From positions 82,605 to 146,604 of the forward strand of contig NW_005198751.1 of NCBI RefSeq assembly GCF_000372725.1: DNA of 64,000 nt, read 5' to 3'. Both the position numbers and the translations under genes were made by a program. The notes below the pieces were generated by a model. It worked only from the letters and a program-made list of their open reading frames with translations, ran no database searches and was not told the DNA's origin. Position 1 is the first letter of the stretch. The number at the start of each line of letters is the position of its first letter. Shown piece after piece: positions 1 through 9,088 of the stretch. Source of the stretch: Emiliania huxleyi CCMP1516. Lineage: Eukaryota > Haptophyta > Isochrysidales > Noelaerhabdaceae.

Positions 1-278
1 GCCCCCGGGACATTTTTCAGGATTAACCGCAAGGTTGTTCTTTTAAGGAGGCCCAAAATGGTTCCCGAAGTTGGGGGGGGAAGGATACCCCCTCTTCTTG
101 GGTTTAGTCCCATGCCTCCCCCGGGATCGAATTGGGGCATTTGAGGGAGGGCCAAACCCCAAAAAAAAAACCAGTCTTACATATACAACCGCAACCTTCC
201 ATATATGCTGTGCGGTCTCCCTCGCCGGCGCCGCCGCGCTTGCAGCCATCGAGTGATGGTAGGATCCTAGCCCCGGAT

Positions 279-280
<2 letters not shown>

Positions 281-336
<56 letters not shown>

Positions 337-403
337 GGGGGGGGGGGGCTGTCTCTCTGTCTGTCTCTCTGTGTCTCTGTCTCTCTGTCAGTCAGTCAGT
401 CTG
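281..403. repeat. TC/TG/G-run microsatellite tract
   Basis: A (CT)n run of about 45 bp passes into a short (TG)n, a run of about a dozen G, and then imperfect CTGT repeats. It lies upstream of the first gene. The open frames across it are low complexity and were not accepted as coding. Confidence 0.9.
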
Positions 404-502
404 TTAAAAAGAAAGAAAACAAGATTCCAAGGGAGGGATGTGTCAGTCTGTTACGCCAGATCGAGAAGGGAGTCGAATTCTTGTTTCGTGAATTCTTTGT
501 CA

Positions 503-535
503 GTTAGTGCCAGTGCGCGCCAGTCCCGTGCCCAG
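503..535 (+). repeat. 33-bp dispersed repeat, copy 1
   Basis: This 33-bp block recurs exactly at 8684-8716 and 61186-61218. In those two places it leads into a purine-rich AAAGAAAG stretch and a longer conserved repeat; here it stands alone about 100 bp upstream of the first gene. A weaker version of the purine-rich stretch is at 406-440. Confidence 0.85.
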
Positions 536-636
536 CGCCGTGTGGGCGCGTCAAAATTCTTTGATGGCCGACCAGCCCGATTCGTTTGGGCGGTATCGCC
601 GTGTTGCGCTCTGCCGGCGAGCTCTGCCGGCGAGCG

Positions 637-1902
637 ATGCTACGCAGGGAAGAAAAGTCATACAGGAGAAATGCACTGCCCCTGGCTGGCACACAGCTAC
701 CTGGCTGCCCTAAGCTGTCGCTGCTGCTAGTATTGCTCGCCGTCGGCGCCACTGCGACGCGGCCTCGCTTACGCGTGCAGCAGCACCAGCGGCAGCGTTG
801 TGAGGCGCCACTCTGCCAGTGGAAGCCTGATTTGCCGCCTCCCGACCCCGACACCGTGAGCGCTCGGAGTGCGGAGACGCAGGAGCGCCTCAAAGTGCTG
901 ATTGAGGAGCTCAGCGCGCCAGTGTCGGATCAAGGTGCAGCGCCCAAGCCTTCTGCAGGCTACGCGGTCGACTACGCGAACCTGAAGCCAAAGGCTAACG
1001 TATTTGGCGCGCGTCTCGATCCAAAAGTGGCGGGCGAGACGCTCATCGGCGTCAACGCGGCGCCTGAGGAGCCGCACGAGGAGATCTTCGCGGCGGGCGT
1101 CAAGGCGATGAAGGGCGGCTACTACAAGGATGCCGTGCGTTACTTCACCCAGGCGGTGGCGGCGGCGCCTGGAGGGCTCACGGGCCGCGAGGGCGGGCAG
1201 TACTCGGTCTGGCTCGCGCAGGCGCTGCAGGCCGCGGGGCGAACAAAGGAGGCTGTCGGTGCGCCACCCCTCCTGCGCCGCGCCTCCTCGCCCCTCCCTC
1301 CTCCCCGCCTCCCTCCTCCCCGCCTCCCTCCTGCCCGCCTCCCTCCTCCCCGGCCTCCCACCTCCCTCTCCGCCGCTCTCACCGCCCGCCGCCGCACGTC
1401 TCGGCAGGCCTGCTGCAGACCTGCGAGAGCCACCCGGACAGCGACGTGCGCAAGATCTCAGAGTCGGTGCTGTACGTCCTGCGCGCGCCAGAGCTCAAGC
1501 TCGGCGAGGAGAACTTTGTTCGCATCGACTTTGCCTCCGAGGGCCCCCCCTCCGAGTGGGGCCGCTGGAAGCCAAAGCCGAGGGACCCGGACGACGAGCC
1601 GCCAGAGATGTACTCGCTCGAGTGGCGCGCGACGAGATCTAGACGAGATCTAGACGAGATGTAGCGAGATGTAGCCGAGGTGTAGCCGAGGTGTAGCCGA
1701 GGTGTGGCCGAGATGTCGCCGAGATTTCTCTCGCTCGAGTAGCGCTCGACACGCGCCGACCCGCCGCCGCAGGTACGTAGAGGAGTTCGAGAAGAGGCAG
1801 GCGCTCGGCCAGCCTGCAGAGCGCGAGGGTGCGGCCGCGGAGACGGCGCTCGTCCTGCTGGGGGCGGTCGGCGTGCTCGCCGCCCTCTCGCTGGCGTTGT
1901 AG
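637..1902 (+). CDS. TPR-like protein with C-terminal membrane anchor
   Basis: Three exons are inferred: 637-1258, 1408-1621 and 1773-1902, giving 321 residues. The ATG at 637 is chosen because an upstream in-frame opening begins only with TTG, and because it puts a hydrophobic leader (LSLLLVLLAVGATA) at residues 28-41, as expected for secretion or bipartite plastid import. Around residue 150 the segment MKGGYYKDAVRYFTQAV and the helix after it look like a tetratricopeptide repeat. The C-terminus ends in a single membrane segment (TALVLLGAVGVLAALSLAL). Both introns are GT-AG; the second is flanked by a duplicated exon edge. The reading frame closes exactly across both junctions, which supports them. 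A plastid or thylakoid membrane role is possible but not shown, and no specific ortholog was recognised. Confidence 0.6.
1614..1750 (+). repeat. Exon-edge duplication around intron 2 of the TPR gene
   Basis: The 20 bp at 1614-1633 recur at 1731-1750 with two mismatches. Between them is an irregular array of 11-13 bp units of the type GACGAGATCTA / GTAGCCGAGGT. The inferred donor GT (1622) lies inside the left copy; the acceptor is 22 bp past the right copy. Confidence 0.8.
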
Positions 1903-2186
1903 AGGGCTGTGGGGCTGTGGTAGCGGTGGAGAGCCGAGGGGGCGGAGGGCACAGCCACAGGGGCGCGAGAGGCACAGTCACACCGGGGCCGTCGTGTGCG
2001 GTGTGCGTCGCTACCCGCCGCCCATATCTGTAAAATCTCTTTCGTGTGCACATATTCGTTTGCGGCGTGAAATGCACGGCTTTAGACGTATCGTTACACG
2101 ACACGTCCCAAGGCAGCCGACACGACCCTCGCTGTGGCCTCAAACTGTTCGAGCACGGTGTGCCTGTGTGCGTGCGGCTCCACTTC

Positions 2187-4120
2187 TCAGAGGTAGAGGC
2201 CCTCGGGCGCGCCGGTGTGCTTCTTGTACAGCACGTAGTCCTTCGCCTTTTTGAACTCAGCCTGCGACACCTTCATCCGCCGCTCGCGCAGCGCGAGCAG
2301 GCCCGCCTCGGTGCACATCGCCTTGATGTCGGCGCCGGAGAGCTCGTCTTTGGACATGACGAACTCCTCGAGGTTGACGTCGTCTGAGAGGCTCATTTTG
2401 GAGGTGTGGATCTGGAAGATGTGCCGGCGCGTCTTCTGGTCGGGGGCGGGGAACTCGATCTTGCGGTCGATGCGGCCGGGCCGGATCAGCGCCGGGTCGA
2501 GCGACTCGATCTTGTTGGTCGCCATGATAACCTTGACGTCGACGTGCGCGTCGAAGCCGTCCAGCTGGTTGAGCAGCTCGAGCATGGTGCGCTGGATCTC
2601 GCGCTCTCCGCCCGAGGTCGAGTCGTACCGCTTGGTGCCGACCGCGTCGATCTCGTCGATGAAGACGATGGTCGGCGCGTTCTCCTCCGCGACGCGAAAG
2701 AGCTCGCGCACCTGCGGACGGGTCGCGGACGGGTCGCGGACGGGTCGCGGACGGGTCGTGGCCGTGTCCTGCTCTGCTCTGCGCAGGAGGGGGCGGCGGA
2801 CCAGCTTCGGGCCGTCGCCGAGGTACTTTTGGATGAGCTCCGAGCCGGTGACGCGCAGGAAGGTCGCCGAGGTCTGGTTTGCGACCGCCTTAGCGAGGAG
2901 CGTCTTACCGGTGCCGGGCTCTCCATACAGGATCACGCCCTTGGGAGGGCGGATGCCGATGTCCTCGTACAGCTCCGGGTGGGTGAGGGGCAGCTCGACC
3001 GCCTCCTTGATCTCCTGGATCTGCGTCTCGAGGCCGCCGATGTCGGCGTACGACTCGACCGGCGCCTTGTCCACCTGGCGGGGGAGGGACGAGGAGGGGT
3101 GGGGGGAGGGAAGAGGAGGGGGTGGGGGGAGGGGGGGCAAGACTGTGAGGTGCGGGCAGTGGCAGGGAGGGGGGGGGGGGGGTGCACGCCTTCATCACGC
3201 TCACCATCGGGTCCGCCTCGTCGGCGAGCAGGCCGACGATCGAGTTGACCTTGTTGTGGGTCAGGGTTAGGGTTAGAGTTAGGGTTGGGGTTGGGGTTAG
3301 GGTTAGGGTCAGGGTTAGGTTAGGGTCAGGGTCAGGGTTAGGGTTAGGGAGGGTTAGGGTTGACCTTGTTGTGGGTCAGCAGCGAGCAGCCGGGCTCGAG
3401 CTGGTCCTTGTCGACGAAGGAGAGGATGTTGACGTAGTACTCGGGGCCGATGGAGGAGGAGATGATGGCGTGGTTGTCGTCCACCTTCGAGGGCGGGGGA
3501 CGAGTCTCTCACCGAGGCGCGGCCGGGAGGCGCGCAGGGAAGGGCCGCAAAAGGGCAGCGGCGGCGGCGGCGGCGGCGGCAGCAGCAGCAGCAGCAGCAG
3601 GGCCGCGCGCACCATCTCCTCGAGCGTCGCCACCCCGAGCGGCGTGCCGCGGATGTCCTCCACCTTTGTCCGCTCCTGCTGCGCCGACTCCTCCTGCGGC
3701 TTGACCTGCGGCGACACGAGAGCAACAGTGGCCGTCGCGAAGCGGGGCCGGCAGCGAAAACGGCAAGCGGCGACAAGGGGCCGGCGGCGGAGGCGGTCGC
3801 CCGCGGGCGCGTCGGTGCCGATCCGGCTGGCGGCAGTTACTGGCGGCGGGTGGCCGACCGCGCGCCTGCTCCTGCCGCGCGACGAACTCCTCTTCCATCA
3901 AGAGGTAATCCTTGACGCGCTCGAGCTTGAGCAGCCTCAGCTTGCACTTGGTCGCCGGCACCACGGTCGGCAACCTGCTGCTCGCTGCCGGACCCGCCTT
4001 CTTGCGCTTCTTGCGCCCCACGCGAGTCGGCGCAGGAGCCTCGTACTTCTTGGCCTTCTTGGCCTTCTCCTGCTGCGCGTCGTCGCCGGCGCCCTCGCCG
4101 CGGCTCTGCTGCCCGCCCAT
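2187..4120 (-). CDS. RPT2: 26S proteasome regulatory ATPase subunit Rpt2
   Basis: Six exons are inferred: 4120-3866, 3705-3613, 3484-3365, 3249-3190, 3074-2802 and 2711-2187. They give 441 residues, almost exactly the length of animal PSMC1. The protein is one of six AAA+ ATPases of the 19S base that unfold substrates and open the 20S gate. Seen: the N-terminal MGGQQS myristoylation-type start typical of Rpt2, the VGRKKRKK basic patch, an OB-like segment ([13 protein letters not shown]), Walker A, Walker B (IVFIDEID), the arginine-finger region ([12 protein letters not shown]) and the C-terminal PEGLYL tail that docks in the 20S alpha ring. Oddly, Walker A reads GEPGTGKT where GPPGTGKT is usual. 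Donors are GC, GT, GT, GC, GT in transcript order. The third intron is telomere-like repeat between exact copies of its exon edge. Confidence 0.96.
3244..3379 (-). repeat. Telomere-like intron between exact 21-bp exon copies (Rpt2 intron 3)
   Basis: The 21 bp at 3244-3264 are repeated exactly at 3359-3379. Between them are 94 bp of degenerate TTAGGG repeat, which reads CCCTAA in the sense strand of the gene. In transcript direction the donor GT (3364-3363) lies in one copy and the acceptor AG (3251-3250) in the other, each at the same AAG|GTC site. Confidence 0.93.
3560..3600. repeat. GGC/AGC trinucleotide repeat in Rpt2 intron 2
   Basis: A run of GGC triplets is followed by AGC triplets, inside the inferred intron 3485-3612. 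It produces poly-Ala or poly-Leu in spurious frames. Confidence 0.8.
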
Positions 4121-4769
4121 CGCGCCTGCCGCGAGACGGGTGGCTTGCTTGTGCGCCGAGATGAGCGCGAAGCAGGTAGCGGGCGCGGGGCAAAAACGCA
4201 CCCGCAGCGAGGGTGCGGCTGGTGAGCGGTGTCTGGCGCCGGAGTGGGGCGGCGTGTGTCCGATTTCTTTTTGAGAGCGCCTTCGTTGTTAATAGTAGAA
4301 ACCGATAAAATATTGAGAAAAGAAACGAGGCGGGATTTAGGGACATGTGTCCCCGCCCTGCACGATCTTGGTGTGAGGGATCTTCAATCCGTCCCCTCAC
4401 CCCTGGTCACTACCCGACACTGGAAGAGCAGCAAGAGTTGGGGCTGCGGCTACGCCTACGGCTGCGGCTGCGGGGCTATGGTCGCGGGAGAGCCGCTGCG
4501 CCGCGTGGGCGCGCCTACACCGCGCTTGCTCCGCTCGCCACCTCTCGCAAAGGTCCAAAGCGTCACATAGCCATCACCTCTCCTCTCCGACAAGTCCTCG
4601 TTTCGCCTATCTCGCCGTCCCTCCATGCCTGGTAGAGCTCGTCGTCATAGCCATATTGCATCACAGCCTGCTGCACTGCGTCGTGCACAACTGATTTCTT
4701 GTAGTTAGGGTTACCAGACCAACGATTTCATTCAAGAGGGGCAAAGGCGGAGGAGTGACTCCGCCCTCA
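4121..4769. other. Intergenic region between Rpt2 and CobT
   Basis: This would hold the Rpt2 promoter and the CobT 3' end, as both genes run on the minus strand. No motif, RNA gene or conserved protein fragment was recognised. Confidence 0.5.
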
Positions 4770-5870
4770 TCAGACATCACCTTCTCCGCCGCCTCCCAGC
4801 GCGAGCGCCTGCTGCAGCGTCCCCATCTCTGCGACGATGGAGGCGGCGGCGCGCACCATTGGCAGCGCGAGCGCCGCCCCGCTGCCCTCGCCCAGCCGCA
4901 GGCCCATGCCCAGCGCCGGCGTGGCGCCGAGCGCCTCCGCGAGCACCTCGCCGCCGCGCACTGCCGACGGCTCCTCCTGCAGCGCGGTGGCGAAGAGCAA
5001 GTGCGAGCGGCACGAGGGGCGCATTCGCACGGCGCACAGCGCGGCGACGCCGCTGATGAAGCCGTCCACCACCGCCGCCACGCCCCGCTCCTCCGCCTCG
5101 AGAAATGCGCCCGTCATCGCCGCCAGCTCGAGGCCGCCCACGCGCCGCAGCGCCTCGCGCGCGCGCGAAGCGCCGCAGAGAGGGCCGGCGGAGCGGAGGG
5201 GCTCGCTGTGCGCCTCGCACGCCCGCGCCACCGTCTCCTCCTTGTGCCTCAGCCCGCCATCGTCCAGGCCCGTGCCTCGGCCGCAGCAGTCGGCCGGCGA
5301 GGCGCCAGTCAGACTCGCGAGCAGCGCCGCCGCCGCCGTCGTGTTGCCGATCCCAACCTCGCCCACCGCAACCACCCTCGCCTGCCGCGCCGACACCTCT
5401 CCCGCCACCGCCGATCGGCCAACCTCAATCGCACGCGAGAGCTCCGCCTCGTCCATTGCGGGAGCGGTGCGAAAGTCGGCGGTGCCGCAGGCCACCTTTT
5501 GGTGCAGCACGCTGATCGAATGGTTCGCGTCGGCCCGCTGATCGCTCACGTCGCCGTCGAGGCCGACGTCGACAACCGCCAGGTGCGCTCCGGCCGTTCT
5601 CGCCAGCACCGCTGTGGCGGATATGCCAGCACAGAGCGAGCGGAAGACGGCCTGCGACACGCTGGGCGGGAAGGGCGAAAGCGACTGGTCGGCCCTCTTG
5701 ACGCCGTGGTCGCCGCAGAAGACGAGAACACTCTGCGGCTCGGCCACTGGCGCCAGCGTCTGCTGGACGGTGCACAGAACGGCAGCCCACTCCTCGAGGA
5801 GGCCGAGCGATCCCGCCGGCTTCGCCTTGGCGGCGAGGGCCTCGGTCGCGCGAGTGTGCCAGTCGGCCAT
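4770..5870 (-). CDS. cobT: Nicotinate-nucleotide:dimethylbenzimidazole phosphoribosyltransferase (CobT)
   Basis: One intronless ORF of 366 residues, the usual CobT length. The enzyme moves phosphoribose from nicotinate mononucleotide to 5,6-dimethylbenzimidazole, making alpha-ribazole phosphate for the lower ligand of cobalamin. In algae, cobT with cobS and cobC is linked to remodelling of scavenged pseudocobalamin rather than de novo synthesis. Seen: KPAGSLGLLE near the start, FCGDHGV, the glycine-rich EVGIGNTTAAAALL segment, and GLRLGEGSGAALAL near the C-terminus, which carries the glutamate expected to be the catalytic base. The ATG at 5870 is preferred over an in-frame GTG one codon upstream. 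No intron and no clear targeting peptide is seen. Third-position GC matches the neighbours, so any bacterial origin would be old. Confidence 0.96.
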   Translation of the reverse strand: MADWHTRATEALAAKAKPAGSLGLLEEWAAVLCTVQQTLAPVAEPQSVLVFCGDHGVKRADQSLSPFPPSVSQAVFRSLCAGISATAVLARTAGAHLAVVDVGLDGDVSDQRADANHSISVLHQKVACGTADFRTAPAMDEAELSRAIEVGRSAVAGEVSARQARVVAVGEVGIGNTTAAAALLASLTGASPADCCGRGTGLDDGGLRHKEETVARACEAHSEPLRSAGPLCGASRAREALRRVGGLELAAMTGAFLEAEERGVAAVVDGFISGVAALCAVRMRPSCRSHLLFATALQEEPSAVRGGEVLAEALGATPALGMGLRLGEGSGAALALPMVRAAASIVAEMGTLQQALALGGGGEGDV

Positions 5871-5933
5871 CACGGCAGCGGGAGCGCGGTGGTGCTCCAG
5901 AGCGCGGTGGTGCAGAAGCGATGGTACGGCCTG

Positions 5934-6868
5934 GTACCAGTAGTATCGGAGTTTTGCGCTATTGAAGAGGTGTGAACGTGAACAGAGTCATACGAACACC
6001 GTGGCTCGTTACGGCACGCATGGGGGGCCTCCCGGACGTATGATCCTAGTCCAATAAGTCCCACAGAGCACATTTCGATTTTTGACAGAATTAAATGCAC
6101 TGCCCGGGCACGGTACTAATGGTCGTAGTTTTGTGCCGGGTGCCCTTCACGGCACCACACCGCCGCAAGACAGCCCGAGATTAGCCTAGCAGTGAGTGGG
6201 CATCTCCTGCTGGACGGCTAGGCACGAGCCAAGCACTTGGGCGGCCGTCAACCGAGTCCGAGCGGCGCCTGAGGTGGGTGCCACGGCGTCTGCACGAAGG
6301 CGTGGCAGGGTGAGGATCCAGGAGTGGTGAACGCCTCCCCGTCGGGCGCGCAGCGCGCCGGATGGTCCGCCGAGGCCGCCGCCGCCCCGGCGGCGGCGAT
6401 GGGGGCGGCGGGGCCGACCCGGCCGGCGTTTGTCGGCTCCACCTACAGAAGAGCAGTCTCTGTGGGTCGACGATACTAACTCGGTAGTAACGCTGAGCGG
6501 TGCTGTGCGGCGCCGAGTCGTGCGAGAGGCGACCTCCTGAGGCTACCTGAGCTGGCAATGGATGCCACCAGGACGCACGGCTAGCAGGAGCCAGTCAGGC
6601 ATGCCCTGCTGTGGAGCAGAGCCTGCTGGCGCACCGGCGATACTAACTCAGCGCGCCGCGAGAGGCGAATCTGGGCGACTTTGGAGGCGCAGTTCTCGAG
6701 CTTGCCGTCGACGATTGATGTCGGGTAAATTGTCACTGCCGTCGGGGAAGGTCTTCTCTCAGGAGGCCGAGCGCCGTGGCCTGGCTCGGCTCGCCGCGGA
6801 CGGCACGAATTTATCGCGCACAAAACTCCCGAGACCTCGATACTAACAAAACTCCGATACTACGGGTA
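5934..6868. repeat. Region bounded by a 17-bp inverted repeat
   Basis: The sequence at 5940-5956 is the reverse complement of 6847-6863, and each is followed outward by a GTAC. The roughly 900 bp between contains two further GATACTAAC motifs (near 6472 and 6642) and no convincing gene. It could be a small non-autonomous element; target-site duplications were not found. Confidence 0.35.
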
Positions 6869-6897
6869 CGGGCGCGCCGGCGAGAAAATAAAACAGG

Positions 6898-6955
6898 TAG
6901 GTCGCCATCCCTCCCTTGGGGTGTCTGTTTTCTTTCTTTCTTTTTTCTTTTCCCT
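6898..6955 (-). repeat. Fragment of the dispersed AAAGAAAG/GGGAGGGATGG repeat
   Basis: On the minus strand this carries the same purine-rich AAGAAAGAAAAC block followed by a CCCAAGGGAGGGATGG-like block as the longer copies near 8.7, 25.9 and 61.3 kb. Confidence 0.7.
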
Positions 6956-7253
6956 CCGGGGGCCCCTCTGCGCCGGGGAGGCGTTGTTGGAGAGAACTAC
7001 GACCTGGGTCGGTCTCATACTAGCACCCCACGTCGCGAGCCTTTTTTCGTACTGGGCTAATCGACCCCTGTTAAGTGACTCGTTCGCTTACCACCCACTG
7101 TGATTTTGTGTGAGCTCTGTGTCTTCCTTTGCCAACAACGTACGTACACGGGAGAGAAGAAGAGGGATCTGTGGCAAATCAGAGAGACTGGAGGCACATG
7201 GGGGACGGACGTCATTCGGTCCGACGGGCGTCCGTCGCCACCCGCCCCCGCTT

Positions 7254-8615
7254 ATGGTGAACTTCTTCCGTCGCGGCCTGCTGGCCACCAAGAAGAAGGC
7301 GCGGGGGTCGCCAAAGGCAACTACCTCGAGGTTCTACTACTTCCCAGACAGCGCGAAGGGCAAGCTGATCGGTCGCGGCGGCGGCACGATCAAGGGCCTC
7401 TCGGCAACCTATTCAGTGACGATTGACACGGACCAGTCGGGCGTAATCGAGGTCGCTGGCGTCGAGGAGAAGATTGAGGAGTGCCGCGTCGCCATCGAGG
7501 ACCTGATGAAGATGCGGGTCAGCGGCGACACGCCGTGCCGAGTCACGTTTGACCTCCAGAAGGAGCGAGACGAATCATTTCTGGGAAAGCTGCGGGCAAA
7601 CCGATACAGGAGTGCCGCCCTCACCTCCTGCCCAGAAGCATCGCGGGCGCTTCCACAGGCCGGCTCCCGCTCGACCTCCCACAGGATTACAAACAAGGTT
7701 GAGCAGGAGTGCCTGCTGTTGGACCTCGAAGTCCCCGGCAGCGACAACAAGTTCTCGCACGTCACCGCCGTTGGAGCTGTCGAAGACTGCCTCAAGGCGT
7801 GCGACATGCTCGCGTCAGAGCTGGAGCTGGGAACGCTTGCGTACACGACGACGGGCGCCGGGGTTGGAGAGGCGGGCTACTCGACGCCGCCCCAGTTTGA
7901 CCTCTTGACCTCGCGAGCGATAGCCAAGGCGCTCTTCTTCCCGGGCCGCGACGAGGAACCTGGCCCGTACCACCCCGACGCGGACCCGGGCGAAGAAAAG
8001 AGCCTGAGCACCCTGGCGGTCGCCCTCAAGTACCTCGACTCAGCCAACAAGAGCATCGACGTCGCGGTCTTCAACATCACCGAGGACCGGCTGACGCAGC
8101 GGCTGCTCGACGCGCACCGCCACCGCGGCGTCCGTGTCCGCGTCATCACCGACGACGAGCAGGCAAAGCAGACGGGCTCGGATGCGGCGAGACTTCGCGA
8201 GGCTGGTGTTCCGCTGGAGATGGACGCGGACTTCCGATATCACATGCACCATAAGTTTGCCTGCTTGGACGGCGCAGTGCTGCTCAACGGCAGCTTCAAC
8301 TGGACGAGACAGGCGAGCGAGCACAACAACGAGAACCTAGTCATAACCAACGACTCGAGCCTCGTTGCCGCTTTCCACTCGCAGTTTGAGACGCTTTGGA
8401 AGGGATTCGAGGGCACAGGAGACGCGCAAGCCCCTGCCACCCCGCCGCCAGCCAATGCTCCGGCGCCGTCACAGGAGGAGGATACGGTGTTCACAGCATG
8501 CCCAAAATGCGGCGGTCCGATCTACGACAACCGAGAGGCCAACCAGGGACGAAAGAACCCGTGGCCGTCATTCAAGTGCAAGGACACTCGGGGCTGCCAG
8601 TGGTGCGAGTGGTGA
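7254..8615 (+). CDS. KH-domain / PLD6-Zucchini-like nuclease fusion with C-terminal zinc ribbon
   Basis: A single ORF of 453 residues from the ATG at 7254. Residues about 25-85 form a KH-type RNA-binding fold with the GxxG loop (KGKLIGRGGGTIKGL). Residues about 260-385 are a single phospholipase-D-like domain with one HxK(x)4D motif (MHHKFACLD) followed by LLNGSFNWT, the arrangement of mitochondrial PLD6/Zucchini-type endonucleases and bacterial Nuc. The last 40 residues hold five spaced cysteines (CPKC, then C and CQWC) and look like a zinc ribbon. One HKD motif implies dimerisation for activity, as in that family. The combination suggests an RNA-targeted nuclease or phosphodiesterase; the substrate is unknown. 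No signal peptide is clear. Residues about 118-150 fit no domain and could hide a small in-frame intron. Confidence 0.85.
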   Translation: MVNFFRRGLLATKKKARGSPKATTSRFYYFPDSAKGKLIGRGGGTIKGLSATYSVTIDTDQSGVIEVAGVEEKIEECRVAIEDLMKMRVSGDTPCRVTFDLQKERDESFLGKLRANRYRSAALTSCPEASRALPQAGSRSTSHRITNKVEQECLLLDLEVPGSDNKFSHVTAVGAVEDCLKACDMLASELELGTLAYTTTGAGVGEAGYSTPPQFDLLTSRAIAKALFFPGRDEEPGPYHPDADPGEEKSLSTLAVALKYLDSANKSIDVAVFNITEDRLTQRLLDAHRHRGVRVRVITDDEQAKQTGSDAARLREAGVPLEMDADFRYHMHHKFACLDGAVLLNGSFNWTRQASEHNNENLVITNDSSLVAAFHSQFETLWKGFEGTGDAQAPATPPPANAPAPSQEEDTVFTACPKCGGPIYDNREANQGRKNPWPSFKCKDTRGCQWCEW

Positions 8616-8683
8616 GAGGAGTGTGGCTTAAAATGATACTCCGCCACACGTGAAAATTATTTTTAATTTTATGGTGTACCTGG

Positions 8684-8930
8684 GTTAGTGCCAGTGCGCG
8701 CCAGTCCCGTGCCCAGTAAAAGAAAGAAAGAAAACAGACACAACCAAAGGGAGGGATGGGAGGACGGCACGCCGCCACCACACAGGGATTTTAAGGAGAG
8801 GGGTGTGATGCTAGCCGTCGCCCACCCTAACCCTTGGCGCTTGGGCGTCTCCCTCTTTCTATCTCTCTTCGCAGTCTCTCGCCGATTCTCGCTGCAACCT
8901 TCATGCCACCTCGCGGTCGCCCCACTCTCG
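8684..8930 (+). repeat. Dispersed repeat, long copy A
   Basis: It begins with the same 33-bp block as 503-535, then AAAGAAAGAAAGAAAAC, then a conserved stretch (CCACCACACAGGGATTTTAA and onward) shared with 25.9, 59.6 and 61.3 kb. Antisense translation of the distal part gives an ARIGERLRREI-type tail common to the copies. Probably part of a mobile element; its 5' end and target-site duplications are not defined. Confidence 0.8.
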
Positions 8931-9088
8931 TCGTTCTCCCTCCTGTCGCTTCATCCTCTGTCGCGTCGCTCTCCTCTACCTCGTCCTGCTGCGCCGCCGG
9001 TGCCGAGTATCCTGAGGATAAAATTCTTTAGACGTGCCAGCCGCGCTCGCATATCTGCTCGCGACCCGACGCGCAGCTCGTGGCACAC

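Noticed and set aside
3265..3358. Chromosome end or subtelomere suggested by TTAGGG repeats
   Set aside because: The tract is short, degenerate and inside a conserved intron. Similar tracts occur in four more introns across the window, so they are interstitial.
4770..5870. CobT as bacterial contamination in the assembly
   Set aside because: The gene lies between clearly nuclear, intron-bearing genes with matching base composition, and CobT is known in algae.
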